Shown piece by piece: positions 53,482-63,390 of a DNA stretch of 64,000 nt (the first letter of the stretch is position 1; every line of letters starts with the position of its first letter). The notes under the pieces are model-generated. The model was not told the DNA's origin and ran no database searches. It saw only the letters and a list, made by a program, of their open reading frames with translations. Source of the stretch: Pedobacter cryophilus (lineage in GTDB: Bacteria; Bacteroidota; Bacteroidia; Sphingobacteriales; Sphingobacteriaceae); assembly GCF_005116455.1 (NCBI RefSeq), contig NZ_SWBP01000002.1:124001-188000 (forward strand). Direction: 5' to 3'. Made by a program: the position numbers and the translations under genes.

Positions 53482-55098
53482 ATGCAGTTTGAAATGTTAA
53501 AAGAAAAGTCATCAATCATCAAAGTAATTGGTGTTGGCGGTGGCGGAGGCAATGCAGTTAACCACATGTACCGTCAAGGAATTACAGGTGTAGACTTCAT
53601 TATTTGTAATACTGATGCGCAAGCGTTAGAGTTAAGCCCAATTCCCAACAAAGTACAATTAGGTGCAAGCCTAACTGAAGGAATGGGAGCAGGCTCTATC
53701 CCTGAGGTAGGTAAAAACTCTGCCATAGAAAATATTGATGATGTAAAAGATATGTTGGGTAGCAATACCCGTATGCTTTTTATTACTGCAGGAATGGGTG
53801 GTGGTACCGGAACAGGTGCTAGCCCTATTATTGCAAAAGCTGCAAAAGAATTAGATATCCTTACTGTTGCTATTATTACCACTCCATTTTCTTTTGAAGG
53901 CAAGCGTAGAAGAATGCAAGCCGAAGAAGGTTTAGAAGAATTGAAGAAATACGTAGATTCTTACTTAGTAATTTCTAATGATCGCTTACGTGATATTTTC
54001 GGAAATTTAACTCTAGGATCTGCATTTGGAGAGGCCGATGATATTTTAACCACTGCCGCAAAAGGAATTGCCGAGATTATTACTGTGCCCGGCTATATTA
54101 ACGTGGATTTTAAAGATGTGCGTACCGTAATGAAAGACAGCGGTGTAGCCATTATGGGAAGTTATTCTGCAGAAGGCGATGACCGAGCTTTAAAAGCAGT
54201 AGAAGGAGCATTATCTTCTCCATTACTAAAAGATAATGAAATTGAAGGAGCTAGATATATTTTACTAAACATTAGCTCTGGAGAAAAAGAAGTCACCATG
54301 GATGAAGTAAGTATCATCACAGACTTTATTCAGGAGCAAGCAGGTTTATCAGCAGATTTAATTTGGGGTAACTGTAGCGATGCTTCATTAGGAGATAATA
54401 TATCCGTAACCATTATTGCTACCGGTTTTCAAACAAAAGAAGAAAGAGAGCAAACCAAACAAAGTGCGCCTAAAAAGCAATTTTTAACTTCTGATACGCC
54501 TTTAATTAAGCCTATTAATGAGTTTTCTAAAAAAAGTGTAGAGCCCGTAATAGAAGATAGAATTCAAGTTCCAATGCTAAAAGCAGAAGAAACTGCTATT
54601 CCACAAGCAGATTTATTTGCAGATATGTTTACTACTAAAGATCACTCATTTAATGAGCCAACATCAGCCGTTGTAAAACATCAATTAATAGAAGAAGAAA
54701 AAGAAGAAGAGCCAGTAAAAGAATTAGATGGTTTTGAATTTAATTTAAAATTATCCGAATCAGAATTCTCTCAACCCTTAGCTTTTGAAGAAGAAGTAGA
54801 ACAAGTAGTGTTGGCATCTGTAAATGTAGATGAACACAAAACAGATGAATCTATGGAAGAGCAATTGCGTAAGTCTAAAGAGCGTATTTTACGTTTGAAA
54901 GACTTGAGCATGAAATTACGTTCTACCAGTGGTTTGCAAGAATTAGAAAATGAGCCAGCTTATAAAAGAAAGCAAATGCAACTAAAAGAGGTTCCGCATT
55001 CGTCAGAATCTCAGGTGTCTAGGTTTACATTAAGTAATGAAGATGGTCAAACAGAAATTAGACCAAACAACTCTTTTTTGCATGATAATGTAGATTAA
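53482..55098 (+). CDS. ftsZ: Cell division GTPase FtsZ
   Basis: The 538-residue tubulin homologue forms the Z-ring. The GTP-binding motif is AGMGGGTGTGASP near residue 105, the T7 loop region is INVDFKDVRTVM, and the N-terminus has IKVIGVGGGGGNAVNHMYRQ. The core ends near residue 320 and is followed by a long, acidic, unstructured linker (about 330-490). The terminal ENEPAYKRKQMQL and RPNNSFLHDNVD are the conserved ends I associate with Bacteroidota FtsZ. It is the last gene of the dcw cluster, with a strong terminator downstream. Confidence 0.97.
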   Translation: MQFEMLKEKSSIIKVIGVGGGGGNAVNHMYRQGITGVDFIICNTDAQALELSPIPNKVQLGASLTEGMGAGSIPEVGKNSAIENIDDVKDMLGSNTRMLFITAGMGGGTGTGASPIIAKAAKELDILTVAIITTPFSFEGKRRRMQAEEGLEELKKYVDSYLVISNDRLRDIFGNLTLGSAFGEADDILTTAAKGIAEIITVPGYINVDFKDVRTVMKDSGVAIMGSYSAEGDDRALKAVEGALSSPLLKDNEIEGARYILLNISSGEKEVTMDEVSIITDFIQEQAGLSADLIWGNCSDASLGDNISVTIIATGFQTKEEREQTKQSAPKKQFLTSDTPLIKPINEFSKKSVEPVIEDRIQVPMLKAEETAIPQADLFADMFTTKDHSFNEPTSAVVKHQLIEEEKEEEPVKELDGFEFNLKLSESEFSQPLAFEEEVEQVVLASVNVDEHKTDESMEEQLRKSKERILRLKDLSMKLRSTSGLQELENEPAYKRKQMQLKEVPHSSESQVSRFTLSNEDGQTEIRPNNSFLHDNVD

Positions 55099-55112
55099 AA
55101 CACAATATATTT

Positions 55113-55155
55113 AAATAGCAAAGCCATTCCCTTAACAAGAATGGCTTTGCTATTT
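55113..55155. terminator. Terminator at the end of the dcw cluster
   Basis: A perfect 17-base stem, AAATAGCAAAGCCATTC / GAATGGCTTTGCTATTT, with a 9-base loop, 14 bases after the ftsZ stop. Confidence 0.88.
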
Positions 55156-55183
55156 ACACCGCTTTTGATCTTTGGAATCAAAG

Positions 55184-55214
55184 TTGCTATTCCATCATAT
55201 AAAGCGTAAATTTG
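55184..55214 (+). promoter_or_regulatory. Bacteroidota-type promoter of the spt gene
   Basis: TTG at 55184-55186 and TAAATTTG at 55207-55214, 20 bases apart, match the TTG / TAnnTTTG consensus. The gene starts 41 bases later. Confidence 0.7.
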
Positions 55215-55254
55215 CGCAGTTTTTTAGATTAACAATTTATTAAAATATAACAAC

Positions 55255-56496
55255 TTGGATATTTTCGAGAAGATAGCAAAAAACATGGGACCTCTTGGTC
55301 AGCACCAAAAATGGTCGCATGGGTATTTCTCTTTTCCAAAACTGGAAGGAGAAATTGGCCCTCACATGAATTTTAGAGGGAAAGAACATTTAGTGTGGAG
55401 CTTAAATAATTATTTAGGTTTAGCTAATCATCCAGAAGTAAGAGCAGCAGATGCGCAAGCAGCACTAGATTACGGAATGGCTTACCCAATGGGCGCCAGA
55501 ATGATGTCTGGTAATTCAAATCATCACGAAGCTTTAGAACAATCATTAGCAGAGTTTACCGGTTTTGAAGATGCATTTCTTTTAAACTACGGTTACCAGG
55601 GTATTTTATCAGCTATAGATGCTTTAGTTGATAGAAATGATGTGATTGTTTACGATGCAGAATCACATGCTTGTATTATTGATGGTGTTCGTTTGCACAT
55701 GGGCAAGCGCTTTGTATATCAGCATAATGATATGGAAAGCCTACAAAAGCAATTAGAAAGAGCAACTAAATTAACAGAATTAAGTGGCGGTGGTATTTTA
55801 GTGATTACCGAAGGCGTTTTTGGAATGTCGGGTGCACAAGGTAAATTAAAAGAAATCATTGATTTTAAAGAGAATTTCAAATTCCGTTTATTAATTGATG
55901 ATGCACATGGTTTTGGTACCATGGGTGAAACGGGATCAGGAACTCATGAGCAGCAAAATTGTGGAGAAGGGGTTGATATTTATTTTGGAACCTTTGCTAA
56001 ATCTATGGCGGGTATAGGTGCTTTTATTGCATCAACAGAAGAAATCACAAATTATCTTCGCTATAATATGCGTTCTCAAACCTTTGCAAAATCTTTACCT
56101 ATGCCAATGGTTTTGGGTTTAAAAAAGCGTTTAGAGTTATTAAGAACCAAGCCAGAGCTTAAAGCTAAACTTTGGGAAATTGCAACAGCATTACAAACAG
56201 GTTTAAAAGATAAAGGCTTTAATATAGGAACTACCAACTCTGTAGTTACCCCAGTTTTCTTAAAAGGCGAGTTAAGTGAAGCAACAGCTATCACTATGGA
56301 TTTAAGAGAGAATTATGGAATTTTTTGTTCAATAGTTATCTATCCAGTTATTCCAAAAGGATTAATTATGTTAAGATTAATTCCTACAGCTATGCACACT
56401 TTGGAAGATGTACAAAAAACAGTCGCTGCTTTTAGTGAAGTAAGAGATAAATTAGAAAAAGGGTATTACAAAGAGAAAAAAGAAGTGAATTTATAG
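55255..56496 (+). CDS. spt: Serine palmitoyltransferase-like alpha-oxoamine synthase
   Basis: This 413-residue PLP enzyme joins serine and an acyl-CoA to start sphingolipid synthesis. The start is a TTG at 55255 giving MDIFEKIAKNMGPLGQHQKW, the N-terminus I associate with Bacteroidota members. Further motifs are NNYLGLANHPEVR, YDAESHACIIDG, the cofactor-binding DDAHGFGTMGETG and the PLP lysine in GTFAKSMAGIG. Related enzymes (Kbl, BioF) share the fold, but the N-terminal sequence and taxon favour Spt. It has its own promoter and terminator. Confidence 0.82.
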   Translation: MDIFEKIAKNMGPLGQHQKWSHGYFSFPKLEGEIGPHMNFRGKEHLVWSLNNYLGLANHPEVRAADAQAALDYGMAYPMGARMMSGNSNHHEALEQSLAEFTGFEDAFLLNYGYQGILSAIDALVDRNDVIVYDAESHACIIDGVRLHMGKRFVYQHNDMESLQKQLERATKLTELSGGGILVITEGVFGMSGAQGKLKEIIDFKENFKFRLLIDDAHGFGTMGETGSGTHEQQNCGEGVDIYFGTFAKSMAGIGAFIASTEEITNYLRYNMRSQTFAKSLPMPMVLGLKKRLELLRTKPELKAKLWEIATALQTGLKDKGFNIGTTNSVVTPVFLKGELSEATAITMDLRENYGIFCSIVIYPVIPKGLIMLRLIPTAMHTLEDVQKTVAAFSEVRDKLEKGYYKEKKEVNL

Positions 56497-56513
56497 TTAA
56501 ACGCTAAGAGTTC

Positions 56514-56554
56514 AAAAAACGCCTTTAACATCATGTTAAGGGCGTTTTTGTTTT
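56514..56554 (+). terminator. Terminator after spt
   Basis: Stem AAAAACGCC / GGCGTTTTT with further TTAACAT/ATGTTAA pairing, then TGTTTT. Confidence 0.88.
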
Positions 56555-56757
56555 AAAATATTTTTATGTATCTGATTATTAATAGTTTAATAAATTAGGC
56601 CAATTTTAGAAATGTTAAGAGTTGCTGTAATGTGGATAAAAAAGCATTTTAAAGCAGATTTTAATATTTAAAACGATTTTTTTTTACGAAAAAACATTAT
56701 ACATTAGCTTTAATAAGTATTAATACTAACCATAAAAACTAAAAGGAGTATTTTAAA

Positions 56758-56943
56758 ATGAAAAAATTTGAAGAAGTAAAAAAATTAGTTGCAGAACTAG
56801 AAGGCGACGCAGATAAGTTTTACAACAAAGGTAACAGCGCAGCAGGTACTAGAGTTAGAAAAGGTATGCAAGACCTAAAAAATCTTTCTCAAGCTATTCG
56901 TCTTGAAGTTCAAGAGATGAAAAACAAAGAAGCTGGTAATTAA
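56758..56943 (+). CDS. Histone H1-like small basic protein
   Basis: This 61-residue, lysine-rich helical protein (MKKFEEVKKLVAELEGDADK, then GNSAAGTRVRKGMQDLKNL) matches the small histone H1-like proteins of Bacteroidota that are presumed to bind the nucleoid. A good AAAAGGAG site precedes the ATG, consistent with high expression. It is monocistronic, with its own terminator. DNA binding is family knowledge, not visible directly. Confidence 0.85.
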   Translation: MKKFEEVKKLVAELEGDADKFYNKGNSAAGTRVRKGMQDLKNLSQAIRLEVQEMKNKEAGN

Positions 56944-56962
56944 TAAAAACTTTACCTTACAT

Positions 56963-56995
56963 AAAACTCGTGAGCCCTGCTTACGAGTTTTTTTT
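56963..56995 (+). terminator. Terminator after the histone-like gene
   Basis: Stem AAAACTCGT / ACGAGTTTT followed by a long T-run. Confidence 0.9.
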
Positions 56996-57083
56996 ATTTT
57001 ATATCCTTTCTAAAACCTATTGCTTTAAAACAATTTCTTAAGATTTGTATTTCATTAATAACAAATTTTTGTTTTACATACCC

Positions 57084-58040
57084 ATGAAATTAGATTTAGA
57101 CCAACATAGAAAAACTGGCGACCAACCTGCTGACGACTTTGTGAATGACTATTTTTTAGATCAACAGAAAAAATTAAAGCTCGATTTGGCTTTAAAAAAT
57201 TTGATCAAAAATTCAGACTGGTCTTCTTTTATTCTTGAAATCCCCGAAGCCGCATGGTTTGATAAAACGTTTAATGATCTCAATTTTATTCAGCCACAAA
57301 TTAGAACTAAAGCGCTTCAGTTTTACAACAAAAAATCAGCTTATATACTTCAGCTTTTGGGTTTACTTTCTTTACCCTATTGTTATGCTGCCGCAGATGG
57401 TGCAAAAGTACTTTATCAAACAGAAAGAATGTATAAAGATGTGGCTAAGAGATTAGAAGAAACCGGATTGTTTGTAGCAGAAATGATGAATCCTAAAGCT
57501 TTTGAAGCAGAGGGTTCAGGTAAAATTCAACTCTTTAAAGTAAGGTTAATGCATGCTGCCGCCCGATTTTATATTCAGAAGGGGAATTGGGATATGAAAT
57601 TAGGCCTGCCAGTTAACCAAGAGGATATGGCTGGTACAAACTTATCTTTCTCACTCATAGTGATAAGAGGTCTAAGGAAAATGGGTTTTGTGATTAATCA
57701 AGATGAGCAAATGAGCTACATTAAATATTGGAGTTGGATAGGGGCTATGTTAGGATTAAATCCCACTTTGCTTCCTCAAAATGGTAAAGAAGCTCACGAT
57801 TTAGAGATTGCCATTAATCAGCGCCAATTTAAAGCTTCCGCAGAAGGCACTCAACTGACCCAATCTCTTTTAAAATGTTTTTACAGTTTAAACGATGAGA
57901 AGCAAATTAAGAATGTAGAAATAGCAGGCTTTATGCGATTTTTATTGGGCAATCCGGTATCTAATATTTTAGACTTACCAAAAGCTAATTTCCCGGTTTC
58001 TAAACAAATACTTTTAAAACTAAAAGTGAGCGTAGTTTAA
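57084..58040 (+). CDS. MpaB/rubber-oxygenase-like (DUF2236) protein
   Basis: The frame opens at a TTG at 57045, but the ATG at 57084 is a better start (318 residues). The segment KVRLMHAAARFYIQKGNWD, followed by LGLPVNQEDMAGTNLSFSLI, matches the conserved R-x3-H and P-x-NQ-x-D pattern of the DUF2236 / latex-clearing protein group, thought to be haem oxygenases. No signal peptide is seen. The substrate is unknown, and the surrounding genes give no pathway clue. Confidence 0.75.
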   Translation: MKLDLDQHRKTGDQPADDFVNDYFLDQQKKLKLDLALKNLIKNSDWSSFILEIPEAAWFDKTFNDLNFIQPQIRTKALQFYNKKSAYILQLLGLLSLPYCYAAADGAKVLYQTERMYKDVAKRLEETGLFVAEMMNPKAFEAEGSGKIQLFKVRLMHAAARFYIQKGNWDMKLGLPVNQEDMAGTNLSFSLIVIRGLRKMGFVINQDEQMSYIKYWSWIGAMLGLNPTLLPQNGKEAHDLEIAINQRQFKASAEGTQLTQSLLKCFYSLNDEKQIKNVEIAGFMRFLLGNPVSNILDLPKANFPVSKQILLKLKVSVV

Positions 58041-58047
58041 AACAAAA

Positions 58048-58077
58048 AAAGAAGGGGAGTTTTACCTCACCTTCTTT
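58048..58077. terminator. Bidirectional terminator between MpaB-like and OmpA-family genes
   Basis: Stem AAAGAAGG-GAG / CTC-CCTTCTTT with one mismatch, between convergent genes. Confidence 0.75.
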
Positions 58078-58129
58078 GTCAAACTTATTAATTGTACTTA
58101 AGTCTATTAAACTTTAGTGTTTTTAACCT

Positions 58130-60067
58130 TTATTTGGCTGGGATAATATCTATAATCACCGTTCTGTTATAGAAACGTTCTTCAGGAGTGCTATTATCAA
58201 AAGGAGCATTATTAACGTCTTCTCCAAAACCAAGAGTTTCGAATTTTACATTATTCTTTCCACTACTTTTTAAAGCATTGTTTAAAAGCTTTTGTGTTTC
58301 CATAGCTCTTGTTCTAGACAAAGTATAGTTGTAATCTTCGCTTCCAATAGCATCGGTATGACCATGAATAATCACAGTAGAACCATCAGCTATTAATGGT
58401 GCAACAGTAGTTTTTAAGAAATTATCATAAGATGCAATGGTTTTAGTTTTGTCAAAATCAAATAAGATACTGTAACGGTATCCTTTATCTATTAAGTCAT
58501 CTTGACGAACTAAACGAACAGTACTTTCTTTTTTAACAGTTTCTCCTTTTTTGGTGATACCTGTCATCACTACTTTGTAATCTCCAGTAGAACGATTGCC
58601 TAAAATTGTTTTTCCAGGAAAACTACCTTGATTTTTAGTGAAAGGACCAAAATTTTGAACCGTTCCATTTTCATCTGTCATAGCAATAGACCATGATCTT
58701 AATACATCTTCAGCACCATCTACATTAAAAAGAACGTGGCTATCTAAAGGATCTACCTGATTGGCAGTAATCTGAATTGGTTTCATCATTCCACCACCAA
58801 CTTCTAACAACAATTCAGGAGAAGAACTTGTAATATCAACTCTGCGATCGCCAGTTCTCAATAAAGTAAGTTCTTTAGATCCACCTGGTTGTTCTGAAGG
58901 TACAAGTGGTTTAACACGTCCTTGTGTGGTAATTCTTGAGCTATTGATTCCAAAAACAGAAACCAAATATTCTTTAATTTCCTCTGCAAATACTTTTCCT
59001 TCTTCAGCACCATTTAATGAAGCACCGCTTAAAGAAATTGTAGCTTGTGGATTAGATCTTAAACGATCACCTAAGATGTTTAAAATGTTATGATAAACAT
59101 TTATTTGTCTGGCAGAACGGCCAGTCATGTTTGCGGTTTCTTCTTTTTCTAACTGCTCTTCTTTAAAATTAGAAGCTTGACTTTGGTTTAATAAAATATA
59201 TCTACTAGGTATTTTATTAGATTCGTTATCAAAAAACACATAATTTAAAAGAGGTAAAGTTTCACTTACCTGACGTTTTTGTGGAATTACTTTAGGTGCT
59301 CTTACAGAGAAATCAACATCACGATTAGGTACAACTACGTTATTGTTTTCTGTAACAGTTTGATTAGATCCTTTTCCAAATTTAAGCGCTAAACCAGTTC
59401 TTACTGTAGATATAGATAAACTTTCTATAGTACGTGGTTCTTGACCAAAATATGGATGAAAAGACATAAAAGGAGAAAGAACTACTGCTGTTTTAGCGTT
59501 AGGAGTAGAAATTAAATAATCATAACCTATACCCACCTGACCAGAAAATATTGTTTTATCTATAGCACTAAAATCGCCGTCTCTATCTTCTTGTTTTAGT
59601 TGAGTGTATTCATAATCTTTTGATAAGTTAAAGGCAACTCTTGGGCCTGCAAAGAAGTAAAAATTAGTTGCTCCAGCGTTTACACGTAAGCTAGGCTCTA
59701 TAGTAACGTAACTCAAATTACTTTTTAATGTAGCAGGGCAATCACAAGGTGCAATTACATCGTCAAATTTTGCACCTCTTCCATCGTAACCAATATTTAA
59801 CATTCCGCCAAATAATTTTCCAGAATTGTATTCCATTAATATTGATCCGAAAGGACGTACGCCAGTTCCTTTATGAAAAGCAGTAGGTACAAAGTAAGCA
59901 TTATCTAGTCTTTGGGTTGTACCAGAGTAATAATTTAAGTTTCCTGCTGCAGATACGCCAAACCACCATGTTGGTGATGAGCTAATTTTTTGGGCAAAAC
60001 TACTTGCTGATACAAACATCAATAAGCAGAGGATGATTTTTTTTGAGATTTTATTTTTGGGTGACAT
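58130..60067 (-). CDS. OmpA-family outer-membrane protein with N-terminal barrel
   Basis: The 645-residue protein starts with a signal peptide (IILCLLMFVSASSFAQ). An N-terminal beta-barrel-like domain (about 30-240) follows, with WWFGVSAAGNLNYYSG and FYFFAGPRVAFNLS and two close Cys (PCDCPA). The middle holds a second peptidoglycan-like region (about 270-420). The C-terminal OmpA/MotB domain has YSILFDFDKTKTIASYDNFL, IIHGHTDAIGSEDYNYTLSR and FYNRTVIIDI. It should anchor the outer membrane to peptidoglycan. It lies downstream of the ice-binding-like lipoprotein gene on the same strand, 83 bases away. Confidence 0.88.
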   Translation of the reverse strand: MSPKNKISKKIILCLLMFVSASSFAQKISSSPTWWFGVSAAGNLNYYSGTTQRLDNAYFVPTAFHKGTGVRPFGSILMEYNSGKLFGGMLNIGYDGRGAKFDDVIAPCDCPATLKSNLSYVTIEPSLRVNAGATNFYFFAGPRVAFNLSKDYEYTQLKQEDRDGDFSAIDKTIFSGQVGIGYDYLISTPNAKTAVVLSPFMSFHPYFGQEPRTIESLSISTVRTGLALKFGKGSNQTVTENNNVVVPNRDVDFSVRAPKVIPQKRQVSETLPLLNYVFFDNESNKIPSRYILLNQSQASNFKEEQLEKEETANMTGRSARQINVYHNILNILGDRLRSNPQATISLSGASLNGAEEGKVFAEEIKEYLVSVFGINSSRITTQGRVKPLVPSEQPGGSKELTLLRTGDRRVDITSSSPELLLEVGGGMMKPIQITANQVDPLDSHVLFNVDGAEDVLRSWSIAMTDENGTVQNFGPFTKNQGSFPGKTILGNRSTGDYKVVMTGITKKGETVKKESTVRLVRQDDLIDKGYRYSILFDFDKTKTIASYDNFLKTTVAPLIADGSTVIIHGHTDAIGSEDYNYTLSRTRAMETQKLLNNALKSSGKNNVKFETLGFGEDVNNAPFDNSTPEERFYNRTVIIDIIPAK

Positions 60068-60150
60068 GATTTATCTTTTTTAAATGAGGTTAAAATAACT
60101 TTATAATAACCTCTATCTCCACATGTGGAGATAGAGGTATTTAAGAATGA

Positions 60151-62196
60151 TTATTGAGGTTGAGTAACTGTGTTAGCGTTTAAGGTAACCTCTGTTTGAG
60201 CTAATAACCTTCCGTTAACCTTAGCTCCTGTTTTTAGAGAGATCAAAGTTTTACCTAGTATGATACCGCTAAAATCTGCTCCAGTATCTAACAAAGCCTG
60301 ACCAGATACCACCCAGTAAATATTCTTTGCTTGTACACCTGGTCCTAAAGTGATTTTCGCATTGCTATTCACCGTTAAATCATTGGTAATGGTGAATACC
60401 CATGTGTCATTTGCATTACCAACTAGCGTAACCCCTTGGCTAGAGATTAATAACCCAGTAGTAAACTTATATAACCCTGGAGGAACAACCAACCCGCTTA
60501 TATTTCCTGCACCTAAATTGATAACAGGAGCTGGAGCCGTTAAATTGTTTGATGATGTAAAAGCGGTTTCCATATTGCTTATGGCTGTTATCAAGTTTGC
60601 AGGTGTTGGTGCTGCATAAGTGGCGGCGTAAACTTTTCCGGTAACTATTGGTGTGGTAGATGATTGACCATTAGTATCCATTATTAAACCAAAACCTGTA
60701 ATTGCAGTTGCTGCAATTGGGCTCACCCCTATATTTCCTATAATTGAAGTAACACCGGTTGTGGTGATTCCTGTTTTGGTAAGAATTGCATAATTACCAG
60801 CTAAGCCTAGATTAGGAAGAACTGGTCCTATACCCGTACCTGTTGGTAGCAATACAAAATTTGCAGTGATATTTTTGTTAACAATCATATCTACTGTTAA
60901 CGGACTTACTGTACCAGAAGCATCTCCGCTCCAAAAACTAAAAGCATATCCTTGACTTGGTTGCGCAGTTAATACTACATCAGTTCCATAATTATAAGTC
61001 AATTGATTTGGTGTTTTAAGAACCATACCATTTACAGCAGTCACATTTAAAGTGAAAGTTCTAACTGTGAAATTAGCAACTAAAGTTCTGTTGTTATTTA
61101 ATGAGAATGTATAATTAGGACTTGTAGAAACAATAGCTCCATTTTCTGTCCAATTAGCAAAAGTATAACCAGTATTTGCCGTAGCTATTGCGGTTACAGA
61201 TGTTCCAGAATTGTAAGCGCCTTCTCCATCTGTCATACCACCAGCAGCTGGGCTTGATGATAAAATTAATGCAAATTGAGATGAAGGAATTAATCTGAAA
61301 TTAGCCACTAAAGTTCTATTACCAACTAAAATGAATTGATAACTTGAACTGGTAGAAACAACTACATTATTATCTGTCCAGTTAACAAAAGTATAACCTG
61401 CATTTGCCATAGCATTTACAGTCACTCTAGAACCTGTTGGATAAGCTCCAGAACCGTTACTATTACCGCCTATAGCAGGACTAGAAGATAAATTAACCGA
61501 AGAGTTTCCTACTGGGATTGGGATAAAGTTGGCAACTAATGCTCTGTTTCCATTTACTTTAAATGAATAACTAGCACTTGTAGAAACAATAGTTCCGTTT
61601 TCTGTCCAATTTGTAAATGCAAAAGTTGGTAATGCGGTAGCCGTTACAGTTGCTGTAGAGCCTTGTGCAAAGTTTCCAGCACCATTAGGAATTCCACCAT
61701 TTGTTGGATTAGCAGTTAAAGAAATACGTGGAATTGAAGTGAATGTCCAATCGTAATCAGCCGCCATAGCCGTACGTAAAGTATCTTTAGCTCCAGTTGT
61801 AACTTTTCCTGTATAAGTAAGGAAAGGATTAAATGGTGCATCTGGTGTAAAAGTAAAAACAGCAGCGTTAGCAGTTGGAGCTACTGTTCCTCCAATTACA
61901 TTATTACCTTGTTTGATGCTGAATGTGCCATTATTAATAGAAGAGGCATTCATTGGAGTGTTAAAGGTAATGGTAACAACTTTATCTAAAACAACGTCTA
62001 CTGCTTTATCCATAGGGTCTGAAGTTACCGTTGGGCAAAGGCCAACAACTTCTCCTGCAAATTCGTCTTTTTTACAGCCGGAAATAAAAATTCCGAATAA
62101 TATTAGTAAGGCTCCGAATGTCTTATAAAATTTCGAATAACTTCTTTTTTTGGGTATTTGAATACCGTCCAAATTCAAAGTAGGTTTCTTGTTCAT
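60151..62196 (-). CDS. Surface lipoprotein with Ig-like repeats and DUF3494 ice-binding-like domain
   Basis: The 681-residue protein has a 20-residue basic N-terminus, a hydrophobic leader and lipobox FISGC. It continues CKKDEF, which fits the lipoprotein export signal (K then two acidic residues) that sends lipoproteins to the cell surface in this phylum. Domains: a Big_5-like unit (about 50-155, ITFNTPMNASSINNGTF). Four bacterial repeat units of about 75 residues follow, the first three ending NRALVANF or NRTLVANF and the last NITANF. The C-terminal DUF3494 domain (about 460-675) begins LGLAGNYAILTKTGITTTGV and ends GKTLISLKTGAKVNGRLLAQ. DUF3494 proteins bind ice or adhere; which applies here is not known. 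Confidence 0.88.
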   Translation of the reverse strand: MNKKPTLNLDGIQIPKKRSYSKFYKTFGALLILFGIFISGCKKDEFAGEVVGLCPTVTSDPMDKAVDVVLDKVVTITFNTPMNASSINNGTFSIKQGNNVIGGTVAPTANAAVFTFTPDAPFNPFLTYTGKVTTGAKDTLRTAMAADYDWTFTSIPRISLTANPTNGGIPNGAGNFAQGSTATVTATALPTFAFTNWTENGTIVSTSASYSFKVNGNRALVANFIPIPVGNSSVNLSSSPAIGGNSNGSGAYPTGSRVTVNAMANAGYTFVNWTDNNVVVSTSSSYQFILVGNRTLVANFRLIPSSQFALILSSSPAAGGMTDGEGAYNSGTSVTAIATANTGYTFANWTENGAIVSTSPNYTFSLNNNRTLVANFTVRTFTLNVTAVNGMVLKTPNQLTYNYGTDVVLTAQPSQGYAFSFWSGDASGTVSPLTVDMIVNKNITANFVLLPTGTGIGPVLPNLGLAGNYAILTKTGITTTGVTSIIGNIGVSPIAATAITGFGLIMDTNGQSSTTPIVTGKVYAATYAAPTPANLITAISNMETAFTSSNNLTAPAPVINLGAGNISGLVVPPGLYKFTTGLLISSQGVTLVGNANDTWVFTITNDLTVNSNAKITLGPGVQAKNIYWVVSGQALLDTGADFSGIILGKTLISLKTGAKVNGRLLAQTEVTLNANTVTQPQ

Positions 62197-62957
62197 GATT
62201 GATTAATTAAGTGATATGAGTTTTTAATTTTTTAAATCCGTTTTGTGAGGTTTTATGGATCTGATACATGCAAAGCAAAGCAAGTGCTTGTTTTAAATAG
62301 GCTATGTTAAAAATAAATAGGACTTGAATATTTTGGAGCAGTTAAATGTGCTTCTTGATGCGAAGAAGCAGGTTCTTAGCATCAATTATTAGTTTATAAA
62401 ATGATGATATTTATTTTATAATTACTTTAAATTTATTAATTATAACTAAAATTAACTGTGTTTATGCCCTGTTTTAGGGAATAAGTGTAGTGAATGGACT
62501 AAATAAATCTATAGGTATTAAAAACTTTAAATCTAGGGAAGTGATTTTTTAGTTTAAACATTGGTAATAGATAGGTCGCAGTAGTATTTAGGTGCGTTAG
62601 CGGTGGTAGCGATATCCTTTTTGTTTTTTACAAAAAGATACAGCGGACAACGCGACCCTTTTGGGGAACGCCCTTATTTTAAAGTTTGTACAAAAGAAAT
62701 AGTCAATTAATAACTTTTTCTATTTAATTTAAATCAGCTGCTACGGCACAAATACCACTATCTATTATAATTATTGCTATTATCTATACTGCTGACTTCG
62801 TTCTGTCAATTGTTGACACTATAAATCAAAAATATTTCTCACAACCTATTGAAAATCAAAAAATAAAATCCTACTTTTGCAATCCTTTTGCTTGGGTATG
62901 TTATGAACCATAGGAAAAGAATTAAAGAATTAATAAAAAACACTTAAACAAAGCTTA
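62197..62957. other. 760-base intergenic region before the str operon
   Basis: No gene seen. It is AT-rich, with one GC-richer block at about 62590-62690 (GCGGTGGTAGCGATATCC, then a CTTTTTGTTTTTTACAAAAAG hairpin and GCGACCCTTTTGGGGAACGC) that looks like an interspersed repeat. The 3' part carries the rpsL promoter. Confidence 0.6.
62849..62879 (+). promoter_or_regulatory. Promoter of the rpsL-rpsG-fusA operon
   Basis: TTG at 62849-62851 and TACTTTTG at 62872-62879, spaced by 20 bases, match the Bacteroidota TTG / TAnnTTTG consensus. About 78 bases of leader precede rpsL. Confidence 0.65.
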
Positions 62958-63371
62958 ATGCCAACCATTCAACAATTAGTTAGGAAAGGTAGAGTAGCTC
63001 TGGTGGATAAGAGTAAATCCCCAGCGTTGGACAGCTGTCCACAGCGAAGAGGAGTATGTACCCGTGTATATACTACTACCCCTAAAAAACCAAACTCAGC
63101 AATGCGTAAAGTTGCTCGTGTACGTTTAACCAATGGAAAAGAGATCAATGCTTATATTCCAGGTGAAGGTCACAATTTACAAGAACACTCAATTGTTTTA
63201 GTGCGTGGTGGAAGAGTTAAAGATTTACCAGGAGTACGTTACCACATCGTTCGTGGTGCATTAGATACTGCAGGTGTAGCGGGTAGAAATCAACGTCGTT
63301 CTAAATATGGTACTAAGAAACCAAAACCAGGACAAGTTGTTGCAGCACCAACAAAAGGTAAAAAGAAATAA
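62958..63371 (+). CDS. rpsL: 30S ribosomal protein S12
   Basis: This 137-residue protein of the decoding centre starts [12 protein letters not shown]. The [18 protein letters not shown] loop has Lys at the position linked to streptomycin sensitivity, so it looks wild type. [20 protein letters not shown] and [10 protein letters not shown] are conserved. The C-terminus is extended by a short basic tail, usual in the phylum. It leads the str operon. Confidence 0.97.
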   Translation: MPTIQQLVRKGRVALVDKSKSPALDSCPQRRGVCTRVYTTTPKKPNSAMRKVARVRLTNGKEINAYIPGEGHNLQEHSIVLVRGGRVKDLPGVRYHIVRGALDTAGVAGRNQRRSKYGTKKPKPGQVVAAPTKGKKK

Positions 63372-63390
63372 TTAAACGGAGGACAAGACA

